This document shows positions 34,319 through 44,159 of a stretch of 51,344 nucleotides of DNA, one piece after another. Position 1 is the stretch's first letter; each line of letters begins with the position of its first letter. The notes under the pieces were generated by a model. It was not told the DNA's origin. It worked only from the letters and a program-made list of their open reading frames with translations, and did not search any database. A program made the position numbers and the translations under genes. The stretch is taken from positions 1 to 51,344 of the forward strand of contig JAHAAK010000015.1 of NCBI GenBank assembly GCA_018376905.1, in the 5' to 3' direction. This DNA comes from Collinsella sp. Lineage in GTDB: Bacteria; Actinomycetota; Coriobacteriia; Coriobacteriales; Coriobacteriaceae.

Positions 34319-35206
34319 CTACCAGCTCAGCAGCTCGTAACCATCCTCGGTCACGACCAGCTGAACCTCGCACTGGGCGGAGTCGCTGCCGTCCTTGGTG
34401 CGCACGCACCAACCGTCACCCTTGCTGATCTTAATGTCGGGTGCTCCGGCGTTGACCATGGGCTCGATGGTAAAGACCATGCCCGGCACCATGATGGTGT
34501 CCACGTCGGGCGCCTCGGTGGTAAAGCCCACGAACGGGTCCTCGTGGAACTCCTTGCCAATGCCGTGTCCGCCGTACTCGCGCACCACGCTAAAGCCGGC
34601 GTCCTCGACCGTCTTTTGCACGGCCTCGGCCATGACGGACAGCGGCAGCCACGGCTTGACGGCGGCAAGGCCCGCCTCCACGCTGGCGCGCGTGACGTCA
34701 ACCAGGCGCTGGCGCTCGGCCGAGACCTCGCCGATGCAGAACATGCGGCTCGAATCGCTAAAGTATCCGTCCAGGATTGTGGAACAGTCCACGTTGATGA
34801 TGTCGCCCTCGTGCAGGACGTCCGTGTCGCAGGGAATGCCGTGGCAGACGACGTCGTTGATCGAGGTGCACACGCTCTTGGGGTAGCCCTCGTAGTTGAG
34901 GTCGGCCGGCGTGCCGCCGTGCTCGACGGTGTAGTCGTAGATCATCTGGTCGATCTGGTTGGTGGTCATGCCCGCGGCGATGTGCTCGCCAACGTGGTCG
35001 AGCACGCCCACGTTGATGGCGGCGGAGCGCTTAATACCCTCGATGTCGGCAGGCGTCTTGTAGAGTGTGCGGGGCAGAACCTCCCAGCCCTCCTCCCACA
35101 GGCGCTCGAGGCGCTCGTCGAAGGCGCTGTGACATTTCTTATATTTTTTGCCGCTGCCGCACCAGCAGGCGTCGTTGCGGCCGGGCACAGGTCCCTTGTC
35201 AAACAT
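34319..35206 (-). CDS. map: Methionine aminopeptidase with N-terminal SEC-C zinc motif
   Basis: A 295-residue type I methionine aminopeptidase that removes the initiator Met from nascent proteins. The N-terminus holds a SEC-C metal-binding motif (C14, C16, C25, H26 in CWCGSGKKYKKCH), as in ribosome- or SecA-associated proteins. The pita-bread domain follows, with metal ligands in VDCSTILDGYFSD, GHGIGKEFHE, FTIEPM and CEVQLVV. AGGAAG lies close before the ATG. The SEC-C extension is known in some actinobacterial and clostridial enzymes and may help ribosome docking. Confidence 0.95.
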   Translation of the reverse strand: MFDKGPVPGRNDACWCGSGKKYKKCHSAFDERLERLWEEGWEVLPRTLYKTPADIEGIKRSAAINVGVLDHVGEHIAAGMTTNQIDQMIYDYTVEHGGTPADLNYEGYPKSVCTSINDVVCHGIPCDTDVLHEGDIINVDCSTILDGYFSDSSRMFCIGEVSAERQRLVDVTRASVEAGLAAVKPWLPLSVMAEAVQKTVEDAGFSVVREYGGHGIGKEFHEDPFVGFTTEAPDVDTIMVPGMVFTIEPMVNAGAPDIKISKGDGWCVRTKDGSDSAQCEVQLVVTEDGYELLSW

Positions 35207-35258
35207 GGCTAACTTCCTTTCATCCGCAGCTAGTATAGCCCACTAACATGCCTATATG

Positions 35259-35325
35259 AGTTGCGGTGATATAGTTCCGATTTAAGCGGTTTAACGGCAT
35301 AAACAGGAACTATATCACCGCAACT
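35259..35325. repeat. GTTGCGGTG hairpin, family H copy 2
   Basis: Perfect 20-bp arms (35259-35278, 35306-35325) read AGTTGCGGTGATATAGTTCC and its complement. The 27-base loop GATTTAAGCGGTTTAACGGC... resembles the loop of copy 1 at 28801. It lies upstream of map, between two minus-strand genes. Confidence 0.8.
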
Positions 35326-35371
35326 GATGGGGTGAGAGGGGGGCGCTGGCCGCCTGAATCGTGGCTGCGTG

Positions 35372-36148
35372 CTAGTAGCTCACCTGGCAGGGGATGCCGA
35401 GGGCTTGGACGCGTGCGGCGATGGCGTCGAGCACCTCGGGTGCTGCCTTGGCAAGGCCGGCGACCGGCGTCTCGCGCGCCACCGTGTAAATGGTTGCTTC
35501 CTGCGGGCGAATGCGCTCAAGCGCTGCGAGCCAAGGACCAACGTATTCCTCGCCGGTATTGTCGATGGACTTACCCTGGTACTCGCCCGTCAAAAAGATC
35601 GTCTGGATAATGACGTGGCCGTCAAAGCTTGCGAACGTCTCGATCTGATGTTCAACGTCGTACGGGCCGACGGGCTGGTCGAGCAGCTGGATAAACGCTG
35701 GATCGACCGTGTCGAGCTTAAGGATATTGTCGTCGACCATCATGAGCGCATCGTGTACCTCGGGGCGGTCGGCGCGCGTGCCGTTGGAGAGCACGGCGAT
35801 CTTGCTGTTCGGGGCGAGCTCGTCGCGCAGTGCGACGGCGCCGGCGATGGCCTGCGGAAACTCCGGCGCGGCGGTGGGCTCGCCGTTGCCGGCAAACGTA
35901 ATCACGTCGGGGAGCTCGCCTTCGGCTGCCATTTCGCGCAGCTTGGCCTCGAGTGCGTCGAGCACCATGTCGGCTGTGTTATACGGCTCGTGGCAGGGAC
36001 GCTCCGCGTTGAGGCCGTTTTCGCAGTAGATGCAGTCGAACGTGCAGATTTTGCCGCTGGCCGGCATCATGTTGACGCCCAGCGACAGGCCGAGACGACG
36101 GCTGCGGACGGGTCCAAAGATAGGGCTGGCATTTAAAAACGTAGACAT
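35372..36148 (-). CDS. Radical SAM protein (COG0731-like)
   Basis: A 258-residue radical SAM enzyme. The iron-sulfur cysteines are at residues 35, 39 and 42 in CTFDCIYC, followed by TFAGNGEPTAAPEF (SAM-binding GEP) and VLSNGT. The N-terminus FGPVRSRRLGLSLGVN is typical of a widespread group of uncharacterised radical SAM proteins related to the wyosine-type TYW1 catalytic domain. ATG 36148 has GAGGAG upstream at a slightly long distance. Function unknown; no partner gene nearby. Confidence 0.88.
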   Translation of the reverse strand: MSTFLNASPIFGPVRSRRLGLSLGVNMMPASGKICTFDCIYCENGLNAERPCHEPYNTADMVLDALEAKLREMAAEGELPDVITFAGNGEPTAAPEFPQAIAGAVALRDELAPNSKIAVLSNGTRADRPEVHDALMMVDDNILKLDTVDPAFIQLLDQPVGPYDVEHQIETFASFDGHVIIQTIFLTGEYQGKSIDNTGEEYVGPWLAALERIRPQEATIYTVARETPVAGLAKAAPEVLDAIAARVQALGIPCQVSY

Positions 36149-36373
36149 AGAAACATGCTCCTCAAGACAGTTGTGCCTAAGCATAGCATCGGCGCCAACG
36201 TATGGTCCGGGCTTGTGCTTTACGGGTTTCGATTTCTCACTCCGCCCTCGATGCTGCGCCATGAAAGGCTTCGAGTCGGGTACAGTTAATCTGTTAACAA
36301 AGCATAAGACGACGAGGGCCTATCCAGCCATGCTGGCGTGCGTCTGAATAGGTATTGATAATGGGGGCACAAC

Positions 36374-37180
36374 ATGGATTTTACGGTTGAGAATGCGGGC
36401 ACCACGATTGCCTGTCGTGAGTATGCCGGCCCGGACGTGCCGTCCGATGCGCCTGCCTTGGTATGCGTGCACGGTGCCTGCGTCGACGGCATCTTCTTTG
36501 ACGGCATCGCCCGCGAGCTCAGCTGTGACTACCGCGTAATTGCCTACGACCGCCGCGGCTGCGGTGAGAGCGGCGACGCGGCAGACGGCCGCTACGATCT
36601 TGCTGCCCAAGTCGCCGATCTGCAAGCCGTTATCGAGTACGTCGGCGCTCCGGCAAACGTGCTCGCGCACAGTGCCGGCACGTTGGTGGCTCTGGAGCTT
36701 CTTCGCACAAACCCGGCTGTCGTTTCGCGTGCGATTCTGCACGAGCCCGCCGTGACGGGTGAAGGTGCTGGCATGGGCGCGGCCCCCATTTTGCTCGACA
36801 TGATTGCGGCGGGGAAGGTCTCGAGGGCATTGAGGGCCTTTCTGGGCGCCATCGGCGACCCGGACCCCGAGGCTCCCAAGACAACTTAAGCGGAAGCCAA
36901 GCATGCCCTGCGCAACGGCCGTTGTTTCATGGCAAATGAATACGGGCCCAACATGACCTATGCGCCCGAATGGGAAGAGATCAGCGTACCAAAGGCCGTT
37001 GCCGCCGTGCTTCTGGGTGAGCTTTCGATTGGCACATCCCGCGAGGCGGGCACGCGAGCAGCTGCAGAGTTCCTGGGCTGCCCGCTCGTGACGATTCCCG
37101 GAGCGCATAACGGCCTTCGAGATCGCCCGGCGGCAGCGGCTCGTGCCGTTCGCGATATTCTAGAGCCCCAGCGCTTTTAA
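36374..37180 (+). pseudogene. Alpha/beta hydrolase interrupted by one in-frame stop
   Basis: The frame from 36374 encodes an alpha/beta hydrolase fold: oxyanion region CVHGACVDG, YDRRGCGESGD and nucleophile elbow AHSAGT. A single TAA at 36887-36889 stops it after 171 residues. The same frame resumes at once (AEAKHALRNGRCFMANEYG) and continues to 37180 with the C-terminal part, including a candidate catalytic His in PGAHNGLRD. Total length would be about 268 residues, normal for the family. A CAA to TAA change is the simplest cause. Without the second half the triad is incomplete, so the protein is probably inactive unless the stop is read through or is a sequencing error. Confidence 0.8.
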
Positions 37181-37329
37181 TGGCCTTGGCGGTCAGCGCT
37201 TGCAAGCGTTTCGGCGATGTTAACAAACGCCCTCCAAACCTTGCGTCTGCAGCTCCAAATATACCGTTTGCCAACTCATGAAAATGTAACGATATTCACG
37301 TGCTTACCTGCATCAACAAGATGCTACCC

Positions 37330-37358
37330 TTGTACCATTTGATACCAACTGCTATCAA
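37330..37358 (+). promoter_or_regulatory. Promoter of the GGDEF/HD-GYP gene
   Basis: TTGTAC (37330-37335) and TATCAA (37353-37358) are separated by exactly 17 bases, about 25 bases before the start codon of the next gene. Confidence 0.5.
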
Positions 37359-37382
37359 ACGCAACGATTGAAAGGGCCCCAT

Positions 37383-39263
37383 ATGCTCAATAATCACGAG
37401 GCCAATCTAACCGACGAAGAGGCTGCCGCCGAGGTTGCCCGTGTCGCGAAGATCTACCCCGTGGTCCGTCTGATGTCGGCCGATCAGGTCAAAAGCGAGC
37501 GCAACTGCTTGCTCGCCGGCGATCGGTGCCCTTGCCTGCGTCAGTCAAGTCTTGAGGCCTTGGCGACTTCGGATGAGATATCGGAGCGGCTGCTCAACGA
37601 CGGCGTCGAGTACCGTGCTCGCGTGCGCTCTTTGACGGTCGAGGGCGAGCCTCACGTTTTGCTGATGGTGCGCCCGATCGATGAACAAGAGGTCGCAGAA
37701 GAGGACCTTGTCTACACCGATGTGCTGACGAGCGTTCGTAATCGCCGCTATTACGAGGAGAAGCTTCGTAGCGCCCGCATGAACGCCGGCGTTGCGATGA
37801 TTGACCTCGATGATTTTAGGGTCTTCAACGATACCTGTGGTCGTCATGCCGGTGACCTCGCGCTCGGCGCCGTGGCGGCGGCGATTCGCGGCGGCATTCG
37901 TTCGACTGACGAGCTTGTGCGCCTTGGCTGCGACAAGTTCGTGGCCGTCATGCCCAATATCCCCTCCGATGACTTTGCCCGTCGTCTGCGTCATGTATCC
38001 GATGCCGTCCATGCCACGATTGTCCCTGGTCACGAGCATGTAAGCCTTACGGCATGCGTGGGCGGTGTTCGCATCAATGGCGAGACGGTCGATGAGGGCG
38101 TAAACCGTGCCGTCCAGCTTTTAAGCCATGCCAAGGCAAAGCCCGGTACGGTTGTGACCGACAGCGATGCAATCGAGATCTTCCAAAGCGAAAAACCCTC
38201 GGTGCTTATCGTCAATGACTCCGAGATGAACCGTATTATCCTCAACGAGATGCTCAAGGACGAGTATCGCGTCTTGGAGGCGGACAACGGCCGTACGGCG
38301 CTCGATTTGGTTGACCGCTACGGCGATGAGCTGTCGCTTGTGCTGCTCGACATCATCATGCCGGGTATGAACGGGTTTGAGGTACTGGGCGAACTGTCAC
38401 GCCGAACTGTTGCCGATAGCCTGCCCGTCATCATGATCTCGAGCGAGGATTCCGATGACGTGGTGCTGCGCGCCTACGAGCTGGGTGCTTCGGATTACAT
38501 CAACCGTCCGTTTAACGCACGCGTCGTTCGCCGCCGCGTGAGCAATACCATCCGCCTGTATGCCAAGCAGCGTCGTCTGACGAGCCTGCTGTCTCAGCAG
38601 TACAACGAGCGTGTCAAGAACAGCCGCATGCTGATCGATATCATGGCCGGCGTCATGGAGCTTCGCAACGGCGAGAGCGGCCTGCACGTCACGCATATCG
38701 AAAAGCTGACCGAGCTGCTGCTGGGCTGCCTGGTGCATCGCAGCGACAAGTTCCCGCTCGACAACGAACAGCGCTCCACGATCGCCATGGCCTCGGCGCT
38801 CCACGATATCGGCAAGATGTCGATCGACGACGCGATCCTCAACAAGCCCGGACGCCTGACGTCCGAGGAGTTCGAGATCATGAAGACGCACACCACCCTC
38901 GGTGCCGACATGCTGTTTGAGCTGGGTCACCAACATGCCGGCAATTCCTTGCTGGAATATGCGTACCAGATCGCACGTTGGCACCACGAGCGCTGGGATG
39001 GCAAGGGCTATCCCGACGGCCTTAAGGGCGACGAGATCCCCATTGCCGCGCAGGTGGTTTCGGTGGCCGACGTATACGACGCGCTCACGAGCATGCGCGT
39101 GTACAAGGATGCTATCCCGCACCAGGAAGCGATTCAGATGATTCTGGACGGCAAGTGCGGTGAGTTTAACCCGCTACTGCTCGACTGCCTGCTCGAGGTG
39201 CAAGACCGTATTGCCGAAACGTTGGCACGTCCTGCCGACGTCGTTGCGTTCCCCACGATTTAG
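37383..39263 (+). CDS. PAS-like/GGDEF/REC/HD-GYP signalling protein
   Basis: A 626-residue cytoplasmic protein: an N-terminal PAS-like segment with a Cys cluster (about 20-105; C42, C49, C51), a GGDEF domain (about 112-255), a receiver domain (about 272-395) and an HD-GYP domain (about 415-605). The GGDEF signature reads GCDKF at 182-186, so cyclase activity is doubtful. The receiver keeps phospho-acceptor D323 but has ND instead of DD at 278-279 and Arg in place of the usual switch Lys (NRPF, about 375). The HD-GYP motifs SALHDIGK and WDGKGYP are intact, so it may hydrolyse cyclic di-GMP or a related dinucleotide. AAAGGG precedes ATG 37383. An Hpt gene follows 23 bases later. Confidence 0.9.
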   Translation: MLNNHEANLTDEEAAAEVARVAKIYPVVRLMSADQVKSERNCLLAGDRCPCLRQSSLEALATSDEISERLLNDGVEYRARVRSLTVEGEPHVLLMVRPIDEQEVAEEDLVYTDVLTSVRNRRYYEEKLRSARMNAGVAMIDLDDFRVFNDTCGRHAGDLALGAVAAAIRGGIRSTDELVRLGCDKFVAVMPNIPSDDFARRLRHVSDAVHATIVPGHEHVSLTACVGGVRINGETVDEGVNRAVQLLSHAKAKPGTVVTDSDAIEIFQSEKPSVLIVNDSEMNRIILNEMLKDEYRVLEADNGRTALDLVDRYGDELSLVLLDIIMPGMNGFEVLGELSRRTVADSLPVIMISSEDSDDVVLRAYELGASDYINRPFNARVVRRRVSNTIRLYAKQRRLTSLLSQQYNERVKNSRMLIDIMAGVMELRNGESGLHVTHIEKLTELLLGCLVHRSDKFPLDNEQRSTIAMASALHDIGKMSIDDAILNKPGRLTSEEFEIMKTHTTLGADMLFELGHQHAGNSLLEYAYQIARWHHERWDGKGYPDGLKGDEIPIAAQVVSVADVYDALTSMRVYKDAIPHQEAIQMILDGKCGEFNPLLLDCLLEVQDRIAETLARPADVVAFPTI

Positions 39264-39286
39264 TTTGACCGAAGGAGTTTTAATTC

Positions 39287-39643
39287 ATGGGTTCCATGCG
39301 TGAAGCGTATGAGAAGATCGGCGCCGATTACAACGGTGCCAGCGTTCGCCTGATGGGCGAGGAGATGCTCGCCCGCTTTGCCCTTAAGTTCTTGGATGAC
39401 GAGAGCATGGACAAGCTGGAGGCCGCTATGGCGGCAGGGGACGTTGAGGGTGCGTTTATGGCCGTGCATACGCTTAAGGGTGTGAGCCAGAACCTGGGGT
39501 TCGACAATCTGTATGAGCCGGCGGTCGTGGTGACCGAGGCGTTGCGTAATGCCAACACCGTTGATGGTGCTCGCGACGGGATACATGCACTGCGTCAGCA
39601 GTATGCGGCTACGATGTCGGCCCTGCGTGAGGCGGCTGAGTAA
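39287..39643 (+). CDS. Histidine phosphotransfer (Hpt) protein
   Basis: A 118-residue helical Hpt protein with the phospho-accepting His at 61 in AVHTLKGVSQNLG. Such proteins pass phosphate between receiver domains. GAAGGAG precedes the ATG. It is cotranscribed with the REC/HD-GYP protein, its likely partner; no sensor kinase is present in the window, so the phosphate source is elsewhere. Confidence 0.92.
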   Translation: MGSMREAYEKIGADYNGASVRLMGEEMLARFALKFLDDESMDKLEAAMAAGDVEGAFMAVHTLKGVSQNLGFDNLYEPAVVVTEALRNANTVDGARDGIHALRQQYAATMSALREAAE

Positions 39644-39688
39644 GAGACCGCGAGCCTTGGACCGTGCTCCAAGGTCGTAGATATAGAT

Positions 39689-39737
39689 AAAATAGGGCGC
39701 CCCGTCGGACCATGTGGTCGGCGGGGCGCCCTATTTT
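39689..39737. terminator. Bidirectional terminator between convergent genes
   Basis: Perfect 16-bp arms AAAATAGGGCGCCCCG (39689-39704) and CGGGGCGCCCTATTTT (39722-39737) flank a self-complementary loop with GACC/GGTC. It serves the Hpt operon on the plus strand and the amidotransferase gene on the minus strand. Confidence 0.85.
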
Positions 39738-39754
39738 GTTGCGCCGCCCGTGAG

Positions 39755-40564
39755 TTAGCGCGCCTGCTTAACCTGAGCCGCTGCCTCGACAAACGACTTC
39801 CACAGGTTAAAGTCGGTCTCGAGCGTCTGCCAGGTGTACTCGGGGTGCCATTGCACGCCTAGGCAGAAGGGTTGACCCTCGACCTCGATGCACTCGGGCA
39901 CGCCGTCGGTTGCTTGGGCGACCAGGCGCGTATGCTTGCCCAGACGATCGACACAGCAATGGTGCGCCGAGTTGGTCTGGATGAGCCTGTGCCCGCCGAG
40001 TGCGCGCTCCAGCAGCGAGCCCGGTACGACCTCGACGGGGTGCACGGGATCGTTGAGTACGTGGGTATGACGCCACTGCGTGCGGCCCTCGCGCGCGCCC
40101 AGGCTCGGCACGTCCATGCACAGGGCGCCGCCGGTGGCGACGTTGAGCAACTGCGTGCCGCGGCAGGTGGTAAAGAGCGGCTTTTTGGCGCGGAGCACCT
40201 CGTTGACCAGCTTGAACTCAAAGCGATCACGAATCTCACAGCACAGCGTGGGGTCGTAGGGGCGCTCGTCGCCCCAACGCTTGGGATTGACGTCGGGGCC
40301 GCCGGGGATGGCGATGCCGTCGGCGATGTCGACGTAATGGCGGATGACATCGATGTCCTCGGTGATGGACATCTGCAGCGGCAGGCCGCCGGCGGCAAGG
40401 ATGGCATCGACAAAGACGCTGGCGATCTCCTCGTTGGGGGAGAGCGTCTCGCTCAAAAACGGCTTCGCTTCTTCCCAGCGCGGCGCGACGAGGATAAGCG
40501 GGCGGTCGGCAGGGGCGACGTCGACATGCGGGGTATAGGACGATGAAGTGCGAGTTCCGATCAT
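39755..40564 (-). CDS. Class I glutamine amidotransferase-like peptidase (C26)
   Basis: A 269-residue gamma-glutamyl-gamma-aminobutyrate hydrolase-type (PuuD-like) enzyme. The nucleophile is C134 in FTTCRGTQLLN, and the His-Glu pair is in GVQWHPEYTW. The N-terminal GIAIPGGPDVNP loop is typical. It probably releases glutamate from gamma-glutamyl compounds. It lies just downstream of the polar amino-acid ABC transporter genes on the same strand, which would fit uptake and use of glutamyl compounds. Confidence 0.88.
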   Translation of the reverse strand: MIGTRTSSSYTPHVDVAPADRPLILVAPRWEEAKPFLSETLSPNEEIASVFVDAILAAGGLPLQMSITEDIDVIRHYVDIADGIAIPGGPDVNPKRWGDERPYDPTLCCEIRDRFEFKLVNEVLRAKKPLFTTCRGTQLLNVATGGALCMDVPSLGAREGRTQWRHTHVLNDPVHPVEVVPGSLLERALGGHRLIQTNSAHHCCVDRLGKHTRLVAQATDGVPECIEVEGQPFCLGVQWHPEYTWQTLETDFNLWKSFVEAAAQVKQAR

Positions 40565-40618
40565 TGGTGTAACTTTCGAATCCGGATGGTCATGGCAAGC
40601 GGGCGAGCGCGTAGCTGG

Positions 40619-41383
<765 letters not shown>

Positions 41384-41419
41384 GGTGCTCGGCTCCTTAT
41401 GACTCGAAATGGTAAAGCG

Positions 41420-42253
41420 TTAGCGGATGATGGTCGCGCCGGTCTTGTGCGAAACGTAGACGGCGGCCTTGTTGATCGCGACGTTGATGAGGATGTAGAT
41501 GACCGCGATTACCAGGTAGACCGATACGAGTGCATCGTAGTTGGTAATGAGCACGCGGGCATTTTGCATGAGGTCGGGGTAGCTCACCACATAGGCGACG
41601 GTGGTGTCCTTGACCACGACTACAAGTTGTGAGATTAACGACGGAATAATAAACCGAATAGCCTGAGGCAACACGATTTTAAAGGTGATTTTAGCCTTGG
41701 AGAGACCGAGCGCCTGGGCCGCCTCGACCTGGCCGCGCGGCACGGCATTGACGCCGGCGCGGAAGATTTCGGCAAGTACGCCGGCTGCAGCGAGCGCGAC
41801 GGGGAGCGTGAGCATCCAAAACGACGGCAGCGCGATCTTGTACTGGGGCAGCACCAAAAAGAAGAAGTAGATGAACAGCAGACTCGGCACGCCGCGGAAG
41901 AAATCGGTGAGCACGCGGCAGACCAGCTGCAGCGGCTTAATGTCGCTGGTGCGGCCGAGCATAAGGGCCAAGCCCAGCACCAGCGCGATGGCGCCAGCGG
42001 TGAGTGCGACTTTGACGGTGCCCTCAAAGCCGGCAAGCAAGAACTTCCAGGTGGTGAGGTGCGTAAAGAAATACCAATAGTGGACCGAAAGCTGGCCGGT
42101 CACATAAAAGCGCTGCAGTACCAGGACGACGAGTGCGGCCACGGCAACAAGCGAGATGGCGGTGCCGATGCGAATCTTGGCGCGCATCTTGGGGCCGGGA
42201 GCCTCGTAGAGCGCATCGCGCATGGTAAGCGCAGGGGAGGAGTGCTTGCTCAT
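41420..42253 (-). CDS. Polar amino-acid ABC transporter permease, second subunit
   Basis: A 277-residue HisM-type permease with an N-terminal cytoplasmic stretch, a first span near 30-50 and a core of further spans (about 75-260). The EAA loop is visible as QVEAAQALGLSKAKITFKIV. It overlaps the preceding permease gene by 4 bases, indicating translational coupling. Glutamate or glutamine is the likely substrate class, inferred from family. Confidence 0.92.
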   Translation of the reverse strand: MSKHSSPALTMRDALYEAPGPKMRAKIRIGTAISLVAVAALVVLVLQRFYVTGQLSVHYWYFFTHLTTWKFLLAGFEGTVKVALTAGAIALVLGLALMLGRTSDIKPLQLVCRVLTDFFRGVPSLLFIYFFFLVLPQYKIALPSFWMLTLPVALAAAGVLAEIFRAGVNAVPRGQVEAAQALGLSKAKITFKIVLPQAIRFIIPSLISQLVVVVKDTTVAYVVSYPDLMQNARVLITNYDALVSVYLVIAVIYILINVAINKAAVYVSHKTGATIIR

Positions 42254-42909
42254 CGGAGGATCCTCACCTTCTTATCGATGTGGTTGCCAATGTGGCTCAC
42301 CACAAAGGCTGTGCCCAGGTAGCCGAGCGCCGAGATAAAGAACGCGGCGACGCCGCCGAGCGAGCGCGTGTTGATGTAGCTCACCACGCCGGTGAGCTCC
42401 TGCGGTTTAAGCGGCACCTGGCTGCCGAGTGCGGTGGTGAGCATGACGGCGATAAAGAGGTTGGTCATGGGCAACACGCTCGAGCGCAGCGCCTGCGGAA
42501 TCACGATCTTGGCGAGGATACGGTTAAAGCTCATGCCCAGCGAGCGGGCGGCTTCCACCTGGCCGACGCCGACGGTGTTGATGCCGCTCATAAAGTTTTC
42601 GGAGCCAAAGGCCGAGCCCAAAAGGACCGTGGCGACGATAACGCAGGTGCGGTAGGGCAGGACGACCTTGAGCGGCGGCAGCGCGTAGACGACGATGATA
42701 AGCAGCGCGATGCCGGGGATGTTACGGAAGACCTGGACATACAGGTCGCCAAAGACGCGCAGCGGCTTGAGCGGCGACACGCGCATCACGGTGACGGCGA
42801 CGGCCAGCACCATGGCGATGGCAAACGACTCAAGCGTCATGCCCCAGGTTGCGAGCAGCGCGTCGATATAGTTCTGGCCATAGAGCGACCAGAGCTCGGA
42901 GAGACTCAT
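42250..42909 (-). CDS. Polar amino-acid ABC transporter permease, first subunit
   Basis: A 219-residue HisM/GluC-type permease with about five spans and the EAA loop QVEAARSLGMSFNRILAKIV. It lies 138 bases after the binding-protein gene, with a hairpin between them, and overlaps the second permease by 4 bases. GGAGG precedes the ATG. Confidence 0.93.
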   Translation of the reverse strand: MSLSELWSLYGQNYIDALLATWGMTLESFAIAMVLAVAVTVMRVSPLKPLRVFGDLYVQVFRNIPGIALLIIVVYALPPLKVVLPYRTCVIVATVLLGSAFGSENFMSGINTVGVGQVEAARSLGMSFNRILAKIVIPQALRSSVLPMTNLFIAVMLTTALGSQVPLKPQELTGVVSYINTRSLGGVAAFFISALGYLGTAFVVSHIGNHIDKKVRILR

Positions 42910-42933
42910 GCGGACCTCCTGCCGATAAGGAAA

Positions 42934-42959
42934 GGGGCTCCCGTGTGTACGGAAGCCCC
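42934..42959 (-). terminator. Hairpin between binding-protein and permease genes
   Basis: Arms GGGGCTCCCGT (42934-42944) and ACGGAAGCCCC (42949-42959) form a short stem with a mismatch. Partial termination here would give more binding protein than membrane subunits, as is common in such operons. Confidence 0.6.
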
Positions 42960-43047
42960 GACAACTCAGTGAGGAAACAGTTTACCGCAATAAAGCACAT
43001 CGTGCGTCTCCGTATGGTTTCGTTGCGGCCGTTACCAGGCTCGCTGC

Positions 43048-44043
43048 CTAGGCGCCGATCTCGGGCAGCTCGGGAACATTGGTGTCGCCCGTACGGTCGC
43101 CGATGCAGATCTGCCACAGCTCGGTCCAGGTGCCATCGTCCTCGATCTTCTTAAGGAAGTCGTTAACGAAGGCGACGCCGTCGGAATCGAGCGGCAGGCC
43201 GATGCCATAGGGCTCCTTGCTGCCGAAGGGCTTGCCGGCGATCTTGTACTTACCGGGCTCGCGGACCAGGGCGCTCTGCTGCATGTTGTTATCGATGACG
43301 TAGGCGTCAACGCGGCCCTGCTGGAGTGCCTGGCGGGCCTCCTCGTCGGTCTTGAACTCCTGCTGGCTGGCCTTGGGGGCGAACTCCTCCAGGATGGCGG
43401 GGCCGTTGGAGCCGGACTGGACGGCGACGTTCTTGTCGGCCAGGTCGTCAACGCTCTTGATGTCGTCGTTATCGGCGAGCACCAGGATGGCCTGCTGCGT
43501 GTAGTAGTAGGGACCGGCAAAGGAGACGAGCTTCTTGCGCTCATCGGTAATGGTGTAGGTGGCGAAGACGGCGTCGACCTGGCCGTTCTGCAGGACGGAC
43601 TCACGCGTGTCCGAGGTTACCTGGGTGATCTCGACCTTGTTCTCGCCCAGAATGTAGTTGGACAGGAGCTGTGCGATACCGGCATCGAAGCCGCGGGTCT
43701 GACCGTCTTTCTCGTTGAGGAGGGAGAAGAGCGTGGAGGTCTGAACGCCACCGATCTTAAAGACGCCGGCGTCCTTAACGGCCGTGGCCCAGGTGCTGGC
43801 AGCGATGGCGTCGTCATCGGCCTTGGGGCCGTTGTCGACGAGCTTGTCGAATGCCTTGGCGTCGAGCGTGGTGGAAGCCTCGGTATCTTCGGAGCTCTTG
43901 GAGGAGCCGGCGGCGGAACCCTTGTCGGCCTCGGCGCTGGTGTCGGAGCAGCCGGCAAGACCAAGGCCGGCGACGGTTGCGAAGGTGGCGGCAACGAAGC
44001 CGCGGCGGTCGAGAACGACCTGCTGGGAGAGGTTCTTGCTCAT
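43048..44043 (-). CDS. Tat-type lipoprotein amino-acid-binding protein
   Basis: A 331-residue family 3 solute-binding protein. The signal peptide has a twin-arginine motif (LDRRGFVA) and a lipobox LGLAGC with C32, so it is probably exported folded by Tat and lipid-anchored. A Ser/Glu-rich linker (about 33-60) precedes the binding domain, which contains GFDAGIAQLLSNYI and the AVQSGSNGPAILEE segment. It supplies the permeases downstream. Its promoter at 44087-44116 is strong. Confidence 0.92.
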   Translation of the reverse strand: MSKNLSQQVVLDRRGFVAATFATVAGLGLAGCSDTSAEADKGSAAGSSKSSEDTEASTTLDAKAFDKLVDNGPKADDDAIAASTWATAVKDAGVFKIGGVQTSTLFSLLNEKDGQTRGFDAGIAQLLSNYILGENKVEITQVTSDTRESVLQNGQVDAVFATYTITDERKKLVSFAGPYYYTQQAILVLADNDDIKSVDDLADKNVAVQSGSNGPAILEEFAPKASQQEFKTDEEARQALQQGRVDAYVIDNNMQQSALVREPGKYKIAGKPFGSKEPYGIGLPLDSDGVAFVNDFLKKIEDDGTWTELWQICIGDRTGDTNVPELPEIGA

Positions 44044-44086
44044 GGTAGAACACCTTTCTCAATAAAATCCCTAGCGGTTGAGTAGA

Positions 44087-44116
44087 GTTATACCCTATCG
44101 CGCTCAAATGGGTCAA
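44087..44116 (-). promoter_or_regulatory. Promoter of the amino-acid transporter operon
   Basis: On the minus strand TTGACC (44116-44111) and TATAAC (44092-44087) are separated by 18 bases, about 43 bases before the start codon. Confidence 0.6.
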
Positions 44117-44159
44117 CACGAAATAACTCAGAAACATACTTGTCTTATGGGTTATTCTA

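Noticed and set aside
39689..39737. Minimal member of the nested-hairpin family (GACC-ATG-GGTC loop)
   Set aside because: It lacks GTCCTC and TGCGG and has proper A/T tails on both sides, so an ordinary bidirectional terminator explains it.
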